DNA of 64,000 nt, from contig NZ_FMYQ01000030.1 of NCBI RefSeq assembly GCF_900096975.1, forward strand, positions 43,334 through 107,333, in the 5' to 3' direction. The notes below the pieces were generated by a model. It saw only the letters and a program-made list of their open reading frames with translations, made no database searches and was not told the DNA's origin. This stretch comes from Paraburkholderia lycopersici. GTDB lineage: Bacteria > Pseudomonadota > Gammaproteobacteria > Burkholderiales > Burkholderiaceae. The translations under genes were made by a program, and so were the position numbers. Shown piece by piece: positions 9,288 to 18,125 of this stretch (the stretch's first letter is position 1; the number at the start of each line of letters is the position of its first letter).

Positions 9288-10850
9288 ATGACAACGCAAA
9301 CCATCCGCTTCCTCCACCGAGGCTCCGTGCACGAAGTGCGCGACCTGCCTCCCACGCGTACGGTGCTCCAGCATCTGCGCGAGGATTTGCGCGCCTGCGG
9401 CACCAAGGAAGGCTGCGCGGAGGGCGACTGCGGCGCATGCACGGTCGTCGTGGGAGAGCTCGATCGCGACGGCAAGCTCGCGCTCAAAGCCGTCAACGCC
9501 TGCATCCAGTTCCTGCCCACGCTCGACGGCCGCGCGCTCTATACCGTCGAAGACCTGCGCCAGCCCGATGGCGCGCTGCACCCCGTCCAGCAGGCGATGG
9601 TCGATTGCCACGGCTCGCAATGCGGCTTCTGCACGCCGGGCTTCGTGATGTCGTTGTGGACGCTCTACGAGAACCAGCCCGCCGGCGCGGGCCTGCCTGG
9701 TCGCGACGAGATCGGCCAGGCGCTGTCCGGCAATCTGTGCCGCTGCACCGGCTACCGGCCGATCATCGAAGCCGCGCGGCGCATGTTCGACGAAACCCGC
9801 CATCCGCGCGTCGCGCTCGATCGCGAGCGTGTCGAGGCGCAACTGCGTTCGCTGCGGCGTGCCGACACCTTCGCGTATCGCGGACCCGACGCGCGCGGCG
9901 CAGCGCATGGCGAAAGCACGTTCTACGCGCCGCGTACGCTCGAAGCGTTCGCGGCGCTGCGCGCCGAGCACCCGCAAGCGCGCGTGCTCGCGGGCGGCAC
10001 CGATATCGGCCTGTGGGTCACGAAGCAATTCCGCGATCCGGGCGACCTCGTTTATACAGGCAACGTCGCCGAACTGACGACCGTTTCGCGCGACGCCCAG
10101 ACGCTCACGATCGGCGCGGCCGTACCGCTCGAAGAGGCATACGCGGCGCTCGCCGTCGACTACCCCGAACTCGCGGAACTGTGGGCGCGCTTCGCCTCGC
10201 TGCCCATCCGCAATGCCGGCACGCTTGGCGGCAACGTCGCGAACGGCTCGCCGATCGGCGATTCGATGCCCGCGCTGCTCGCGCTCGACGCCTCGCTCGT
10301 GCTGCGCCGCGCGTCGCATGTGCGCACGCTGCCGCTCGCGGCGTTTTACAGCGGCTACCAGAAGAACGTGCTCGAAGCGGGAGAATTCGTCGAGGCGATC
10401 CGCGTCCCGCGCCCAGCACCGGCACTGCGCTTTCGCGCCTGCAAAGTCGCGAAACGGTACGACCAGGACATTTCGGCCGTGTGCGCGGCGTTCGCGCTTC
10501 ACGTTTGCGAAGACGGCACGATCGGGCGTGCGCGCATCGCCTATGGCGGCATGGCGGCCGTCCCGCAGCGTGCCGCTCACGCAGAAGCCGCGCTAACCGG
10601 CGCCCAGTGGGACGAAGCCGCCACGCGACTCGCGATGGATGCGCTCGCCGCCGACTTTCAGCCGCTCACCGACATGCGCGCAAGCAGCGCCTATCGCCTG
10701 AAGGTGGCGCGCAATCTGCTGTGGCGCTGCTGGCTCGAAACGCGCGACCACGCGCCGCTCGCGCTCTGCGACGTGGACGTCTTCGCCGCCTTCGCCGCCG
10801 ACGGCGATGACGGCGTAGCCGAAGCGGCAGCCGCCGGGGCCGCGCCATGA
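9288..10850 (+). CDS. xdhA: xanthine dehydrogenase small subunit
   Basis: The FAD and iron-sulfur subunit of xanthine dehydrogenase, which oxidises hypoxanthine to xanthine and urate and passes electrons to NAD+. The 520-residue protein has a plant-type 2Fe-2S domain with CAEGDCGAC (residues 43-51). A second 2Fe-2S domain follows with CGFCTPGF and NLCRCTGYRPI. An FAD-binding domain with RVLAGGTDIGLW begins at about residue 230. The frame is open back to 9120, but homology begins at the ATG at 9288. The stop overlaps the xdhB start in ATGA, so the two are translationally coupled. Confidence 0.95.
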   Translation: MTTQTIRFLHRGSVHEVRDLPPTRTVLQHLREDLRACGTKEGCAEGDCGACTVVVGELDRDGKLALKAVNACIQFLPTLDGRALYTVEDLRQPDGALHPVQQAMVDCHGSQCGFCTPGFVMSLWTLYENQPAGAGLPGRDEIGQALSGNLCRCTGYRPIIEAARRMFDETRHPRVALDRERVEAQLRSLRRADTFAYRGPDARGAAHGESTFYAPRTLEAFAALRAEHPQARVLAGGTDIGLWVTKQFRDPGDLVYTGNVAELTTVSRDAQTLTIGAAVPLEEAYAALAVDYPELAELWARFASLPIRNAGTLGGNVANGSPIGDSMPALLALDASLVLRRASHVRTLPLAAFYSGYQKNVLEAGEFVEAIRVPRPAPALRFRACKVAKRYDQDISAVCAAFALHVCEDGTIGRARIAYGGMAAVPQRAAHAEAALTGAQWDEAATRLAMDALAADFQPLTDMRASSAYRLKVARNLLWRCWLETRDHAPLALCDVDVFAAFAADGDDGVAEAAAAGAAP

Positions 10851-13279
10851 ACGACCAAGCCGATCCGCTCGCCATGCAAGCGGCGCCTGCCCGCGAACGC
10901 GCCCATGAACGCGCGCTCGGCGCGCCGCTGCCGCACGAATCGGCCGAGGCGCACGTGAGCGGCGAGGCGCGCTACACCGATGACATCCCCGAGCTGCACG
11001 GCACCGCGCATGCGGCGCTCGGTCTCTCGCGCCATGCGCACGCGCGCATCGCCGCGCTCGATCTCGAACGCGTGCGCGCGTCGCCGGGCGTGCTGGCCGT
11101 GCTGAGCGCCGCCGACATCCCCGGCGAGAACAACTGCGGCCCAGTCGTGCACGACGATCCGGTGCTCGCCGGCGAAAAGGTGCAATACCTCGGGCAGCCC
11201 GTGTTCGCGGTCATCGCGACAAGCCACGAGTTCGCGCGCCGCGCCGCCGCGCTGGCCGCCAGCGAAGACGTGGTGCGCTACGAGCCGCTCGAGGCCGTTC
11301 TCACCATCGACGAGGCCCGCCAGCGCCAGCATTACGTGCTGCCGCCGCTGCGTCTCGTGCGCGGCGCGCCCGACGCGGCGCTCGCCGCGGCGCCGCACCG
11401 CCTCACCGGCACGTTCGCCGTGGGCGGCCAGGAGCAGTTCTATCTCGAAGGCCAGGTCGCCTACGCGCTGCCGCAGGAGCAGACGGGCATGCTCGTCCAC
11501 AGTTCGACGCAGCACCCGAGCGAAATGCAGCAGGTGATCGCCCATCTGCTCGGCTGGCCCGCGCACCGCGTCACCTGCGAATGCCGGCGCATGGGCGGGG
11601 GCTTCGGCGGCAAGGAATCGCAGTCGGCACTGTTCGCGTGCGTCGCCGCGCTCGCGGCCCACAAGCTGCAACGCCCGGTGAAGCTGCGCGCCGATCGCGA
11701 CGACGACTTCATGATCACCGGCAAGCGCCACGATGCGCGCTACACCTACGAGGCCGGCTACGACGACGAAGGGCGGCTCCTTGGCGCACGCGTCGAAATC
11801 GCGCTGCGCGCGGGCTGTTCCGCCGATCTTTCGGGCGCGGTCGCCACGCGCGCCGTCTGCCACTTCGACAACGCCTACTATCTTTCGGACGTCGAAATCG
11901 TCGCGCTCTGCTGCAAGACGAACACGCAGTCGAACACCGCGTTTCGCGGCTTCGGCGGCCCCCAAGGCGCGCTCGTGATGGAGGTGATGCTCGACGAGAT
12001 CGCGAAGGCGCTCGGGCGCGACCCGCTCGACGTGCGGCGCGCGAACTACTACGGCGTCGGCGAGCGCGATGTCACGCCGTACGGCCAGCGCGTGGAGGAC
12101 AACGTGCTCGCGCCGCTCACCGACGAACTGCTCGCCTCGAGCCGCTATCGCGAGCGGCGCGCCGCGATCGCCGCGCACAACCGCGCGAGCCCGGTGCTCA
12201 AGCGCGGCATCGCGCTCACGCCGGTCAAGTTCGGCATCTCGTTCAACGTGCCGCATCTGAACCAGGCGGGCGCGCTCGTGCACGTGTACCGTGACGGCTC
12301 AGTGCTCGTGAACCACGGCGGCACCGAGATGGGCCAAGGCCTGAACACCAAGGTCGCGCAGGTCGTGGCGGGCACGCTCGGCCTGCCGCTCGCGCGTGTG
12401 CGCGTGAGCGCCGCCGATACGTCGAAGGTGGCCAACACCTCGGCGACGGCGGCCTCGACCGGCAGCGACCTGAACGGCAAGGCCGCCGAGGATGCCGCGC
12501 TCACGATCCGCGCGCGTCTCGCGGCGCTCGCTGCCGCACAATATGGCGGCGAGCCGCGAGACGTGACGTTCGAAGACGGGTTCGTGCGGACGAACGGCAA
12601 CGCGATCGCGTTCGGCGCATTCGTCGAACTCGCGTATATGAAGCGCGTCCAGCTCTGGTCGGACGGCTTTTACGCCACGCCCAAAGTGCATTGGGACGCG
12701 CGCACGCTCACCGGGCATCCGTTCTATTACTTCGCGTATGGCGCGGCGGTGTCCGAGGTGGTCGTCGACACGCTCACGGGCGAATGGAAGCTTGTGCGCG
12801 CCGATCTGCTGCACGACGCGGGCGAGTCGATCAATCCGGCCATCGATCTGGGCCAGGTGGAAGGCGGCTTCATCCAGGGAATGGGCTGGCTCACGATGGA
12901 GGAGCTGTGGTGGAACCGCGACGGGCGGCTCATGACGCACGCGCCCTCCACCTACAAGATTCCGGCCGTCAGCGACATGCCGGAAGCGTTTCACACGCGG
13001 TTCTACCGCAACGGCAACGCGCAGCCGACGGTATTTCGCTCGAAGGCCGTGGGCGAACCGCCGCTCTTGCTGTCGTTCTCGGTGTTTCTCGCGATCCGCG
13101 ACGCCGTGGGCGCGGCGGTGCCCGACGCGCGCGAAGCGGCGCCGCTGCGCGCGCCCGCGACGCCAGAAGCGATTCTGGACGCCCTCGATGCGCTGCAAGC
13201 GCGAAACCGCGAGCGTCTCGCGCACTCAAACCCGCAAGCGCAGTGCGTGAGCGGCCGGGAACGGCGCCACGAAGACTAA
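10847..13279 (+). CDS. xdhB: xanthine dehydrogenase molybdopterin-binding subunit
   Basis: The catalytic molybdenum subunit that pairs with XdhA. The 810-residue protein shows the aldehyde oxidase/xanthine dehydrogenase hammerhead start (EAHVSGEARYTDDIPE). The molybdopterin-binding loops follow: RRMGGGFGGKESQ near residue 248, AFRGFGGPQGA near residue 366 and GGTEMGQGLNTK near residue 492. The active-site Glu lies near the C-terminal end, where KAVGEPPLLL is visible. Length is close to the usual 770-800 residues. It overlaps xdhA by four bases and is followed 47 bases later by the maturation gene xdhC. Confidence 0.95.
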   Translation: MNDQADPLAMQAAPARERAHERALGAPLPHESAEAHVSGEARYTDDIPELHGTAHAALGLSRHAHARIAALDLERVRASPGVLAVLSAADIPGENNCGPVVHDDPVLAGEKVQYLGQPVFAVIATSHEFARRAAALAASEDVVRYEPLEAVLTIDEARQRQHYVLPPLRLVRGAPDAALAAAPHRLTGTFAVGGQEQFYLEGQVAYALPQEQTGMLVHSSTQHPSEMQQVIAHLLGWPAHRVTCECRRMGGGFGGKESQSALFACVAALAAHKLQRPVKLRADRDDDFMITGKRHDARYTYEAGYDDEGRLLGARVEIALRAGCSADLSGAVATRAVCHFDNAYYLSDVEIVALCCKTNTQSNTAFRGFGGPQGALVMEVMLDEIAKALGRDPLDVRRANYYGVGERDVTPYGQRVEDNVLAPLTDELLASSRYRERRAAIAAHNRASPVLKRGIALTPVKFGISFNVPHLNQAGALVHVYRDGSVLVNHGGTEMGQGLNTKVAQVVAGTLGLPLARVRVSAADTSKVANTSATAASTGSDLNGKAAEDAALTIRARLAALAAAQYGGEPRDVTFEDGFVRTNGNAIAFGAFVELAYMKRVQLWSDGFYATPKVHWDARTLTGHPFYYFAYGAAVSEVVVDTLTGEWKLVRADLLHDAGESINPAIDLGQVEGGFIQGMGWLTMEELWWNRDGRLMTHAPSTYKIPAVSDMPEAFHTRFYRNGNAQPTVFRSKAVGEPPLLLSFSVFLAIRDAVGAAVPDAREAAPLRAPATPEAILDALDALQARNRERLAHSNPQAQCVSGRERRHED

Positions 13280-13326
13280 CCGGCGGCGCATGCCCGAACG
13301 CGCCGCCCCGTAGGGAGAACCGCCAG

Positions 13327-14376
13327 ATGCAAGCCTGGCTTTCCGATCTGCAGCAACTGCTCGCGCACGGCGACGCCGCCGTGCTGGTCACCGTGGCGCG
13401 CGCCGAAGGGTCCGCGCCGCGCGAGGCCGGCACGAAGATGATCGTCACGCGCGAAGCCGCGCGCCACACGATAGGCGGCGGCCACCTCGAATGGAAAGCC
13501 ATCGAGATCGCGCGCCAGGTGCTGCGCGACGGCATGCGCACGCCGCACGCCCGGCGTCTCGAACGCCTCGCGCTCGGGCCGAGCCTCGGCCAGTGCTGCG
13601 GCGGCGCCGTGGTGCTCGCGTTCGAACGGCTCGACGTGGCCGACCTCGGCTGGCTCGCCACGCTCGCGCGCCGGCTCGCGGCGGGCGCATCGACCGTGCG
13701 TAGCGTATCATTTCGCTCCTCGCGGAACGGGAGCCTCGAAAGCGACGCCGATCCCGTCTTGCTGAGCGAGCCGGAACCGGGCGTCGAAGCGCCCGACTGC
13801 CTGCTCTGGGAAACCGGCGGCACGATGCTTCTCACCGAAACCATCGCGCCGAACGACTTCCCCGTCGTGCTGTTCGGCGCGGGCCACGTGGGCGCGGCGC
13901 TCGTGCGCGTGCTCGGTACGCTGCCCTGCCGCGTGCTGTGGGTCGACGAGCGCGACGCCGCGTTTCCGGCGCCCGAGGCGTTCGCGCGGCTCAATGCGCC
14001 CAACGTCGCGATCGACGTCAACGACGCGCCCGACGAAGCCGTCGACACCGCCCCGCCCGGCACGAGCTTCATCGTGATGACGCACGATCATTCGCGCGAC
14101 CTCGATCTCGCCGAACGCATCCTGCGCCGCGGCGACTTCGCGTTCTTCGGCATGATCGGCTCGCATACGAAGCGCAAGCAGTTCGAGCACCGGCTCGCCG
14201 CGCGCGGCATCGACCCCATGCAGATCGCGCGCATGCATTGCCCGCTCGGCGTGGAGGGCATCGTCGACAAGTCGCCCGAAGTCATCGCGATCTCGGCCGC
14301 CGCGCAACTGCTGCAGGCGATCGAAGCCGCGAAGCCGGCGAGCGCCGCCCAGGCGCCCGCCCCCCATTCCGCGTGA
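13327..14376 (+). CDS. xdhC: xanthine dehydrogenase accessory protein XdhC
   Basis: XdhC binds molybdenum cofactor, promotes its sulfuration and inserts it into XdhB. The 349-residue protein has the N-terminal XdhC/CoxI domain (VTVARAEGSAPREAGTKM, then IGGGHLEWKAIEIA and LGPSLGQCCGG with the paired cysteines). A Rossmann-like C-terminal domain includes VVLFGAGHVGAALVRVL. The start is the ATG at 13327 behind GGGAGAACC; the frame is open much further upstream in shadow of xdhB. Its place after xdhAB and before the deaminase genes fits a purine catabolic operon. Confidence 0.93.
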   Translation: MQAWLSDLQQLLAHGDAAVLVTVARAEGSAPREAGTKMIVTREAARHTIGGGHLEWKAIEIARQVLRDGMRTPHARRLERLALGPSLGQCCGGAVVLAFERLDVADLGWLATLARRLAAGASTVRSVSFRSSRNGSLESDADPVLLSEPEPGVEAPDCLLWETGGTMLLTETIAPNDFPVVLFGAGHVGAALVRVLGTLPCRVLWVDERDAAFPAPEAFARLNAPNVAIDVNDAPDEAVDTAPPGTSFIVMTHDHSRDLDLAERILRRGDFAFFGMIGSHTKRKQFEHRLAARGIDPMQIARMHCPLGVEGIVDKSPEVIAISAAAQLLQAIEAAKPASAAQAPAPHSA

Positions 14377-14413
14377 TGTCAAACCCCGAACCTATAAGCG
14401 AACCGAACCGACC

Positions 14414-15457
14414 ATGACGATCACGACCACCGCTGCCCACGTTGCACCGCTCGTCGAAAAGGCCGCCAGCGCGCCCAAAGCCGAGTTGCACATCCACATC
14501 GAAGGCTCGCTCGAACCCGAGCTGATCTTCGCGCTCGCGCAGCGCAACGACGTGAAACTCGCTTACGACTCGATCGAAGCGCTGCGCGCCGCTTACGCGT
14601 TCACCGACCTGCAGTCGTTCCTCGACATCTACTACGCGGGCGCGAGCGTGCTGCTCACCGAGCAGGACTTCTACGACATGACGATGGCCTATTGCGAGCG
14701 CGCGCTCGCCGACAACGTCGTGCACGCCGAAATCTTCTTCGACCCGCAAACGCATACCGAACGCGGCGTGGCGATCGAAACGGTGGTCGCGGGCATCGAC
14801 CGCGCGCTCGGCGACGCCGAACAGCGCGGCCTGTCCAGCAAGCTGATCCTCTGCTTCCTGCGTCATCTGAGCGAAGCCGACGCGCTCGCCACGTTCGAAG
14901 CCGCGCGCCCGCTGTTCTCGCGCTATGCGCGCCTGATCGGCGTGGGGCTCGATTCGTCCGAGCGCGGCCACCCGCCTTCGAAGTTCGAGCGCGTGTTCGA
15001 GAAGGCGCGCGCGATGGGTCTGAAGCTCGTCGCGCACGCGGGCGAGGAAGGGCCGCCCTCGTACATCTACGAAGCGCTCGATCTGCTCAAGGTCGATCGC
15101 GTCGATCACGGCGTGCGCAGCATCGAAGACGCGGCGCTCGTGGCGCGCCTCGCCGATACGCGCGTGGCGCTCACCGTATGCCCGCTCTCGAACCTCAAGC
15201 TCTGCGTGTTCGACGACATGACGAAGCACACGCTCAAGGATCTGCTCGACGAGGGCGTGGCGGTGACCGTCAACTCCGACGATCCCGCCTACTTCGGCGG
15301 CTACGTCAACGAGAACTACCGCGCGATCATCGAAGCGCTCAAGCTCGACGACGACGAGGTCTACACGATCCTGCGCAACGGCTTCGAGGCGTCGTTCGTG
15401 ACGCCCGCCGAGCGTGCGGCGCTGATCGGCAAGCTCGACGCGAACTGGGCGAACTGA
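14414..15457 (+). CDS. add: purine-base deaminase (adenosine/adenine deaminase family)
   Basis: A 347-residue zinc amidohydrolase. Metal-ligand and catalytic motifs are AELHIHIEGSLEPEL near residue 24, VAHAGEEGPPSY with the catalytic Glu near residue 205, VDHGVRS, and VTVNSDDPAYFGG near residue 285. The text matches the adenine deaminase (ADE) branch known from Pseudomonas better than classical adenosine deaminase, notably HIEGSLEPEL, FFDPQTHTERG and GLDSSERGHPPSKF. It therefore probably converts adenine to hypoxanthine, which XdhAB then oxidises. It lies 37 bases after xdhC, likely in the same transcript. Automated pipelines usually call it add. Confidence 0.9.
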   Translation: MTITTTAAHVAPLVEKAASAPKAELHIHIEGSLEPELIFALAQRNDVKLAYDSIEALRAAYAFTDLQSFLDIYYAGASVLLTEQDFYDMTMAYCERALADNVVHAEIFFDPQTHTERGVAIETVVAGIDRALGDAEQRGLSSKLILCFLRHLSEADALATFEAARPLFSRYARLIGVGLDSSERGHPPSKFERVFEKARAMGLKLVAHAGEEGPPSYIYEALDLLKVDRVDHGVRSIEDAALVARLADTRVALTVCPLSNLKLCVFDDMTKHTLKDLLDEGVAVTVNSDDPAYFGGYVNENYRAIIEALKLDDDEVYTILRNGFEASFVTPAERAALIGKLDANWAN

Positions 15458-15641
15458 TCCGCACGTCAAGCCCCGGCCCGGGCTGCAACCCGATCCGGCC
15501 CGGCGCGCGAGCGCCGGACCGTGGGCTTCGTCGTGCGCGGCGGACATGAAGCCGGCGTAAGCGCCGCCTTTTCAGGAGCGGCACGCGCCATGCGGACCAG
15601 GCATTGGACAAGTACCTGACTTTTTCGGAGACGATGTTCCC

Positions 15642-16949
15642 ATGACTCAATCGGCTTACCGCGCGAAACTGTTGACGTTCACCGGCGACCCTGCGCAATC
15701 GTCCGACGCCGCTGTCTTCGACGAAGACGGCGGCGTGATCGTCGAAGACGGCCACGTGGTCGCCTCGGGCGCGTGGTCCGCGCTTCGATCGCGCGTGAAC
15801 GACGCCGCGACGGTCCGCGACCTGCGCGACAAGCTGATCGTGCCGGGCTTCATCGACACGCACATCCACTATCCGCAGACGGACATGATCGCCTCGCCGG
15901 CGCCGGGCCTGCTGCCGTGGTTGAACACCTACACGTTCCCCACGGAGCGCGGCTTCGCAGACGAAGCCGTGGCGCAGGACACGGCGCGCTTTTTCGTCGG
16001 CGAACTGCTCGCCTGCGGCACGACCACGGCGCTCGTCTACTGCACCGTGCACAAGCAGTCGGCCGACGCGCTTTTCGCGGCGAGCGAAGCGAAGAATCTG
16101 CGCATGGTGGCGGGCAAGGTGCTGATGGACCGCCACTGCCCCGAGTTCCTGCGCGACACGCCGCAAACGGGCTACGACGACAGCGCCGAGCTGATCGGCC
16201 GCTGGCATGGCCGCGGACGCCAGATGTACGCGCTCACGCCGCGCTTTGCGCCCACCTCGACCGAAGCGCAGCTCGAAGCGTGCGGCGCGCTCGCGAAAGC
16301 GCACGCGGACGTGTTCATCCAGAGCCACGTGGCCGAGAACCCGGACGAAGTGAAATGGGTCAAGGAACTGTTTCCGGGCCACCGCAGCTATCTCGACGTC
16401 TACGACGACTACGGGCTGTTGCGCCGCCGCGCCGTGTACGGCCACTGCATCTGGCTCGACGACGAAGACCGGCGCCGCATGGCGCACACGGGCGCCGTCG
16501 CCGCGCACTGCCCGACCTCGAACCTGTTCCTCGGCAGCGGCCTGTTCGACTTCGACAAGGCAAGCGCGACCTCCATGCCCGTGACGCTCGCCACCGACGT
16601 GGGCGGCGGCACCTCGTTCTCCATGCTGCAAACGATGAACGAAGCGCACAAGGTCGCGCGCATGGGCGGCCATCACCTCACGGCCACGCGCATGTTCTGG
16701 CTCGCGACGGCAGGCGCGGCACAGGCGCTCGATCTCGCCGACAAGATCGGCACGCTCGCGCCGGGGAGCGAAGCGGACTTCGTCGTGCTCGATCCGCGAG
16801 CCACGCCGCTGCTCGCGCGACGCACGGCGCGCGCCGAATCGCTCGAGGAACTGCTGTTCGCGTTCGCCCTGCTCGGCGACGACCGCGCCGTATTCGAAAC
16901 CTGCGCAGCGGGCCAGCGCGTGCACAGCCGCGACGGCGCGCCTCGCTGA
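15642..16949 (+). CDS. guaD: guanine deaminase
   Basis: Guanine deaminase turns guanine into xanthine, the substrate of XdhAB. The 435-residue amidohydrolase has the zinc motif IDTHIHYPQTDM near residue 70, SHVAENPDE near residue 228, the HCIW and HCPTSNLFLGSG motifs, and TDVGGGTSFSM near residue 318. Length matches the bacterial GuaD family. The ATG at 15642 is preceded at a short distance by TTCGGAGACG. A 184-base gap separates it from the deaminase gene, so it may have its own promoter. A strong terminator follows. Confidence 0.95.
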   Translation: MTQSAYRAKLLTFTGDPAQSSDAAVFDEDGGVIVEDGHVVASGAWSALRSRVNDAATVRDLRDKLIVPGFIDTHIHYPQTDMIASPAPGLLPWLNTYTFPTERGFADEAVAQDTARFFVGELLACGTTTALVYCTVHKQSADALFAASEAKNLRMVAGKVLMDRHCPEFLRDTPQTGYDDSAELIGRWHGRGRQMYALTPRFAPTSTEAQLEACGALAKAHADVFIQSHVAENPDEVKWVKELFPGHRSYLDVYDDYGLLRRRAVYGHCIWLDDEDRRRMAHTGAVAAHCPTSNLFLGSGLFDFDKASATSMPVTLATDVGGGTSFSMLQTMNEAHKVARMGGHHLTATRMFWLATAGAAQALDLADKIGTLAPGSEADFVVLDPRATPLLARRTARAESLEELLFAFALLGDDRAVFETCAAGQRVHSRDGAPR

Positions 16950-16965
16950 CTTCCGCGGGCCCGCA

Positions 16966-17005
16966 TGAAAAGACGCGCCGGACATGGTGTCCGGCGCGTC
17001 TTTTC
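16966..17005. terminator. bidirectional terminator
   Basis: AAAAGACGCGCCGGACA pairs with TGTCCGGCGCGTCTTTT around a short loop. The A run on one side and T run on the other let it end both guaD (+) and the lipoprotein gene at 17031-17735 (-). Confidence 0.85.
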
Positions 17006-17030
17006 AATTTCGAAGCGCGGCGATACCCGC

Positions 17031-17735
17031 CTACTTCGCCGGGGCGCTCCCCGCGGCGCCCTGCGTCGCCGGCGCACCGCCCGGCCCCGCGGCCGCCGCG
17101 CCCGTCTCGTTCGGCACGCCGCCGCTCTTGCCGACCGGAATCCGGATCTCCGTCACCGTGCCGTTGGCCAGCGGGAAGTTCGCGAGCGCGCTCTGCACGA
17201 GATAGGGCATGACGCGCACCAGCGACGGCTCGTCGCCCGAGGTGCGCGCCGTCACGTTATAGAGCTCCTTGCCGCCCGCCTTGTCGGTGATGCGAATGCC
17301 GAGCGCATGCGAATACACGGGATACGTCTGGTTCACATAGGCGGGTTGATACGGTCCCCATGGCCCCCACGGGTTCCATGGCCCCCAGTACGGCCCCGGC
17401 CAGGGGTTGTAGAACACGGGCTGAGCGACCGTCACCGTGTCCATGCGGCTGCCGTAGGCGAGGCCCACGAGATAGTGCGCCTGCGGCTCCTCCACGAGAC
17501 GGAACGCATGCATGGCGAGACCGTTGGCGACGAGCTGCTCGTAGGTGCTCTGCTCGATGCTCTGGCTCTGCTCGGGGCTGCGTTTGAAGGCAAAGGTGCG
17601 CGTGGCGTCGCTGCCGCCGTTCCACGCGGAGAAAGCGGTCACCTGGCTCGTCACGTAAGTCGTGCAGCCGGAGAGCGTCAGTGCGAGCGCCGCCAGCAAC
17701 AGGAGGGCGCGGCGGGTCCATCGATCGTGCATCAT
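17031..17735 (-). CDS. DUF4136 lipoprotein
   Basis: A 234-residue predicted lipoprotein of the DUF4136 family; function unknown. The signal peptide ends in a lipobox LSGC with the acylated Cys at about residue 24. The middle holds a Trp/Gly/Pro-rich repeat region (NPWPGPYWGPWNPWGPWG), common in this family in Burkholderia. The last 40 residues are Gly/Ala-rich. Tandem ATG codons occur at 17735 and 17732. It is convergent with guaD and divergent from pepN. The absence of an Asp after the lipobox Cys suggests outer-membrane sorting (inference). Confidence 0.8.
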   Translation of the reverse strand: MMHDRWTRRALLLLAALALTLSGCTTYVTSQVTAFSAWNGGSDATRTFAFKRSPEQSQSIEQSTYEQLVANGLAMHAFRLVEEPQAHYLVGLAYGSRMDTVTVAQPVFYNPWPGPYWGPWNPWGPWGPYQPAYVNQTYPVYSHALGIRITDKAGGKELYNVTARTSGDEPSLVRVMPYLVQSALANFPLANGTVTEIRIPVGKSGGVPNETGAAAAGPGGAPATQGAAGSAPAK

Positions 17736-18125
17736 GGTCTTCTCGTAGCAAGGTTGCTTCAGCGGGAAAAGTCAGTCGTGGGGACCGCTCTCTCCGATAC
17801 GATCTTTCCGCCGCGCTTATTCCATATGTGTTCCATGCGCGTTCCGGGCGCATTCGACGCCGGTCGCGTGGTTTCGCGGTCCGCTTCTTATCCAGCCGCG
17901 GCGCACCACAGGGCCCGATCATACTGACTCGCGCCGCGGCGTGAAAGTTCGGGGGCCGCCTGCCCGGCTCCGGGCGGCTTCCCGCATCCCCGGACAAGCG
18001 GCACGAGCCTTTGTACAATGGGGCGAAACGCCGTGCTCCGTTGAGGGCCGCCGCCCGCGGGGCGCTCCCGCAGGCGCAGCCGGCCACACCGATCCCTACC
18101 GATCCGAGACGTCACTATCCAGACC
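17736..18125. other. divergent intergenic region, no gene
   Basis: These 390 bases separate the DUF4136 lipoprotein gene from pepN and must hold both promoters. The open frames in it are shadows without ribosome binding sites. I see no clear operator or structured RNA. Confidence 0.5.
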
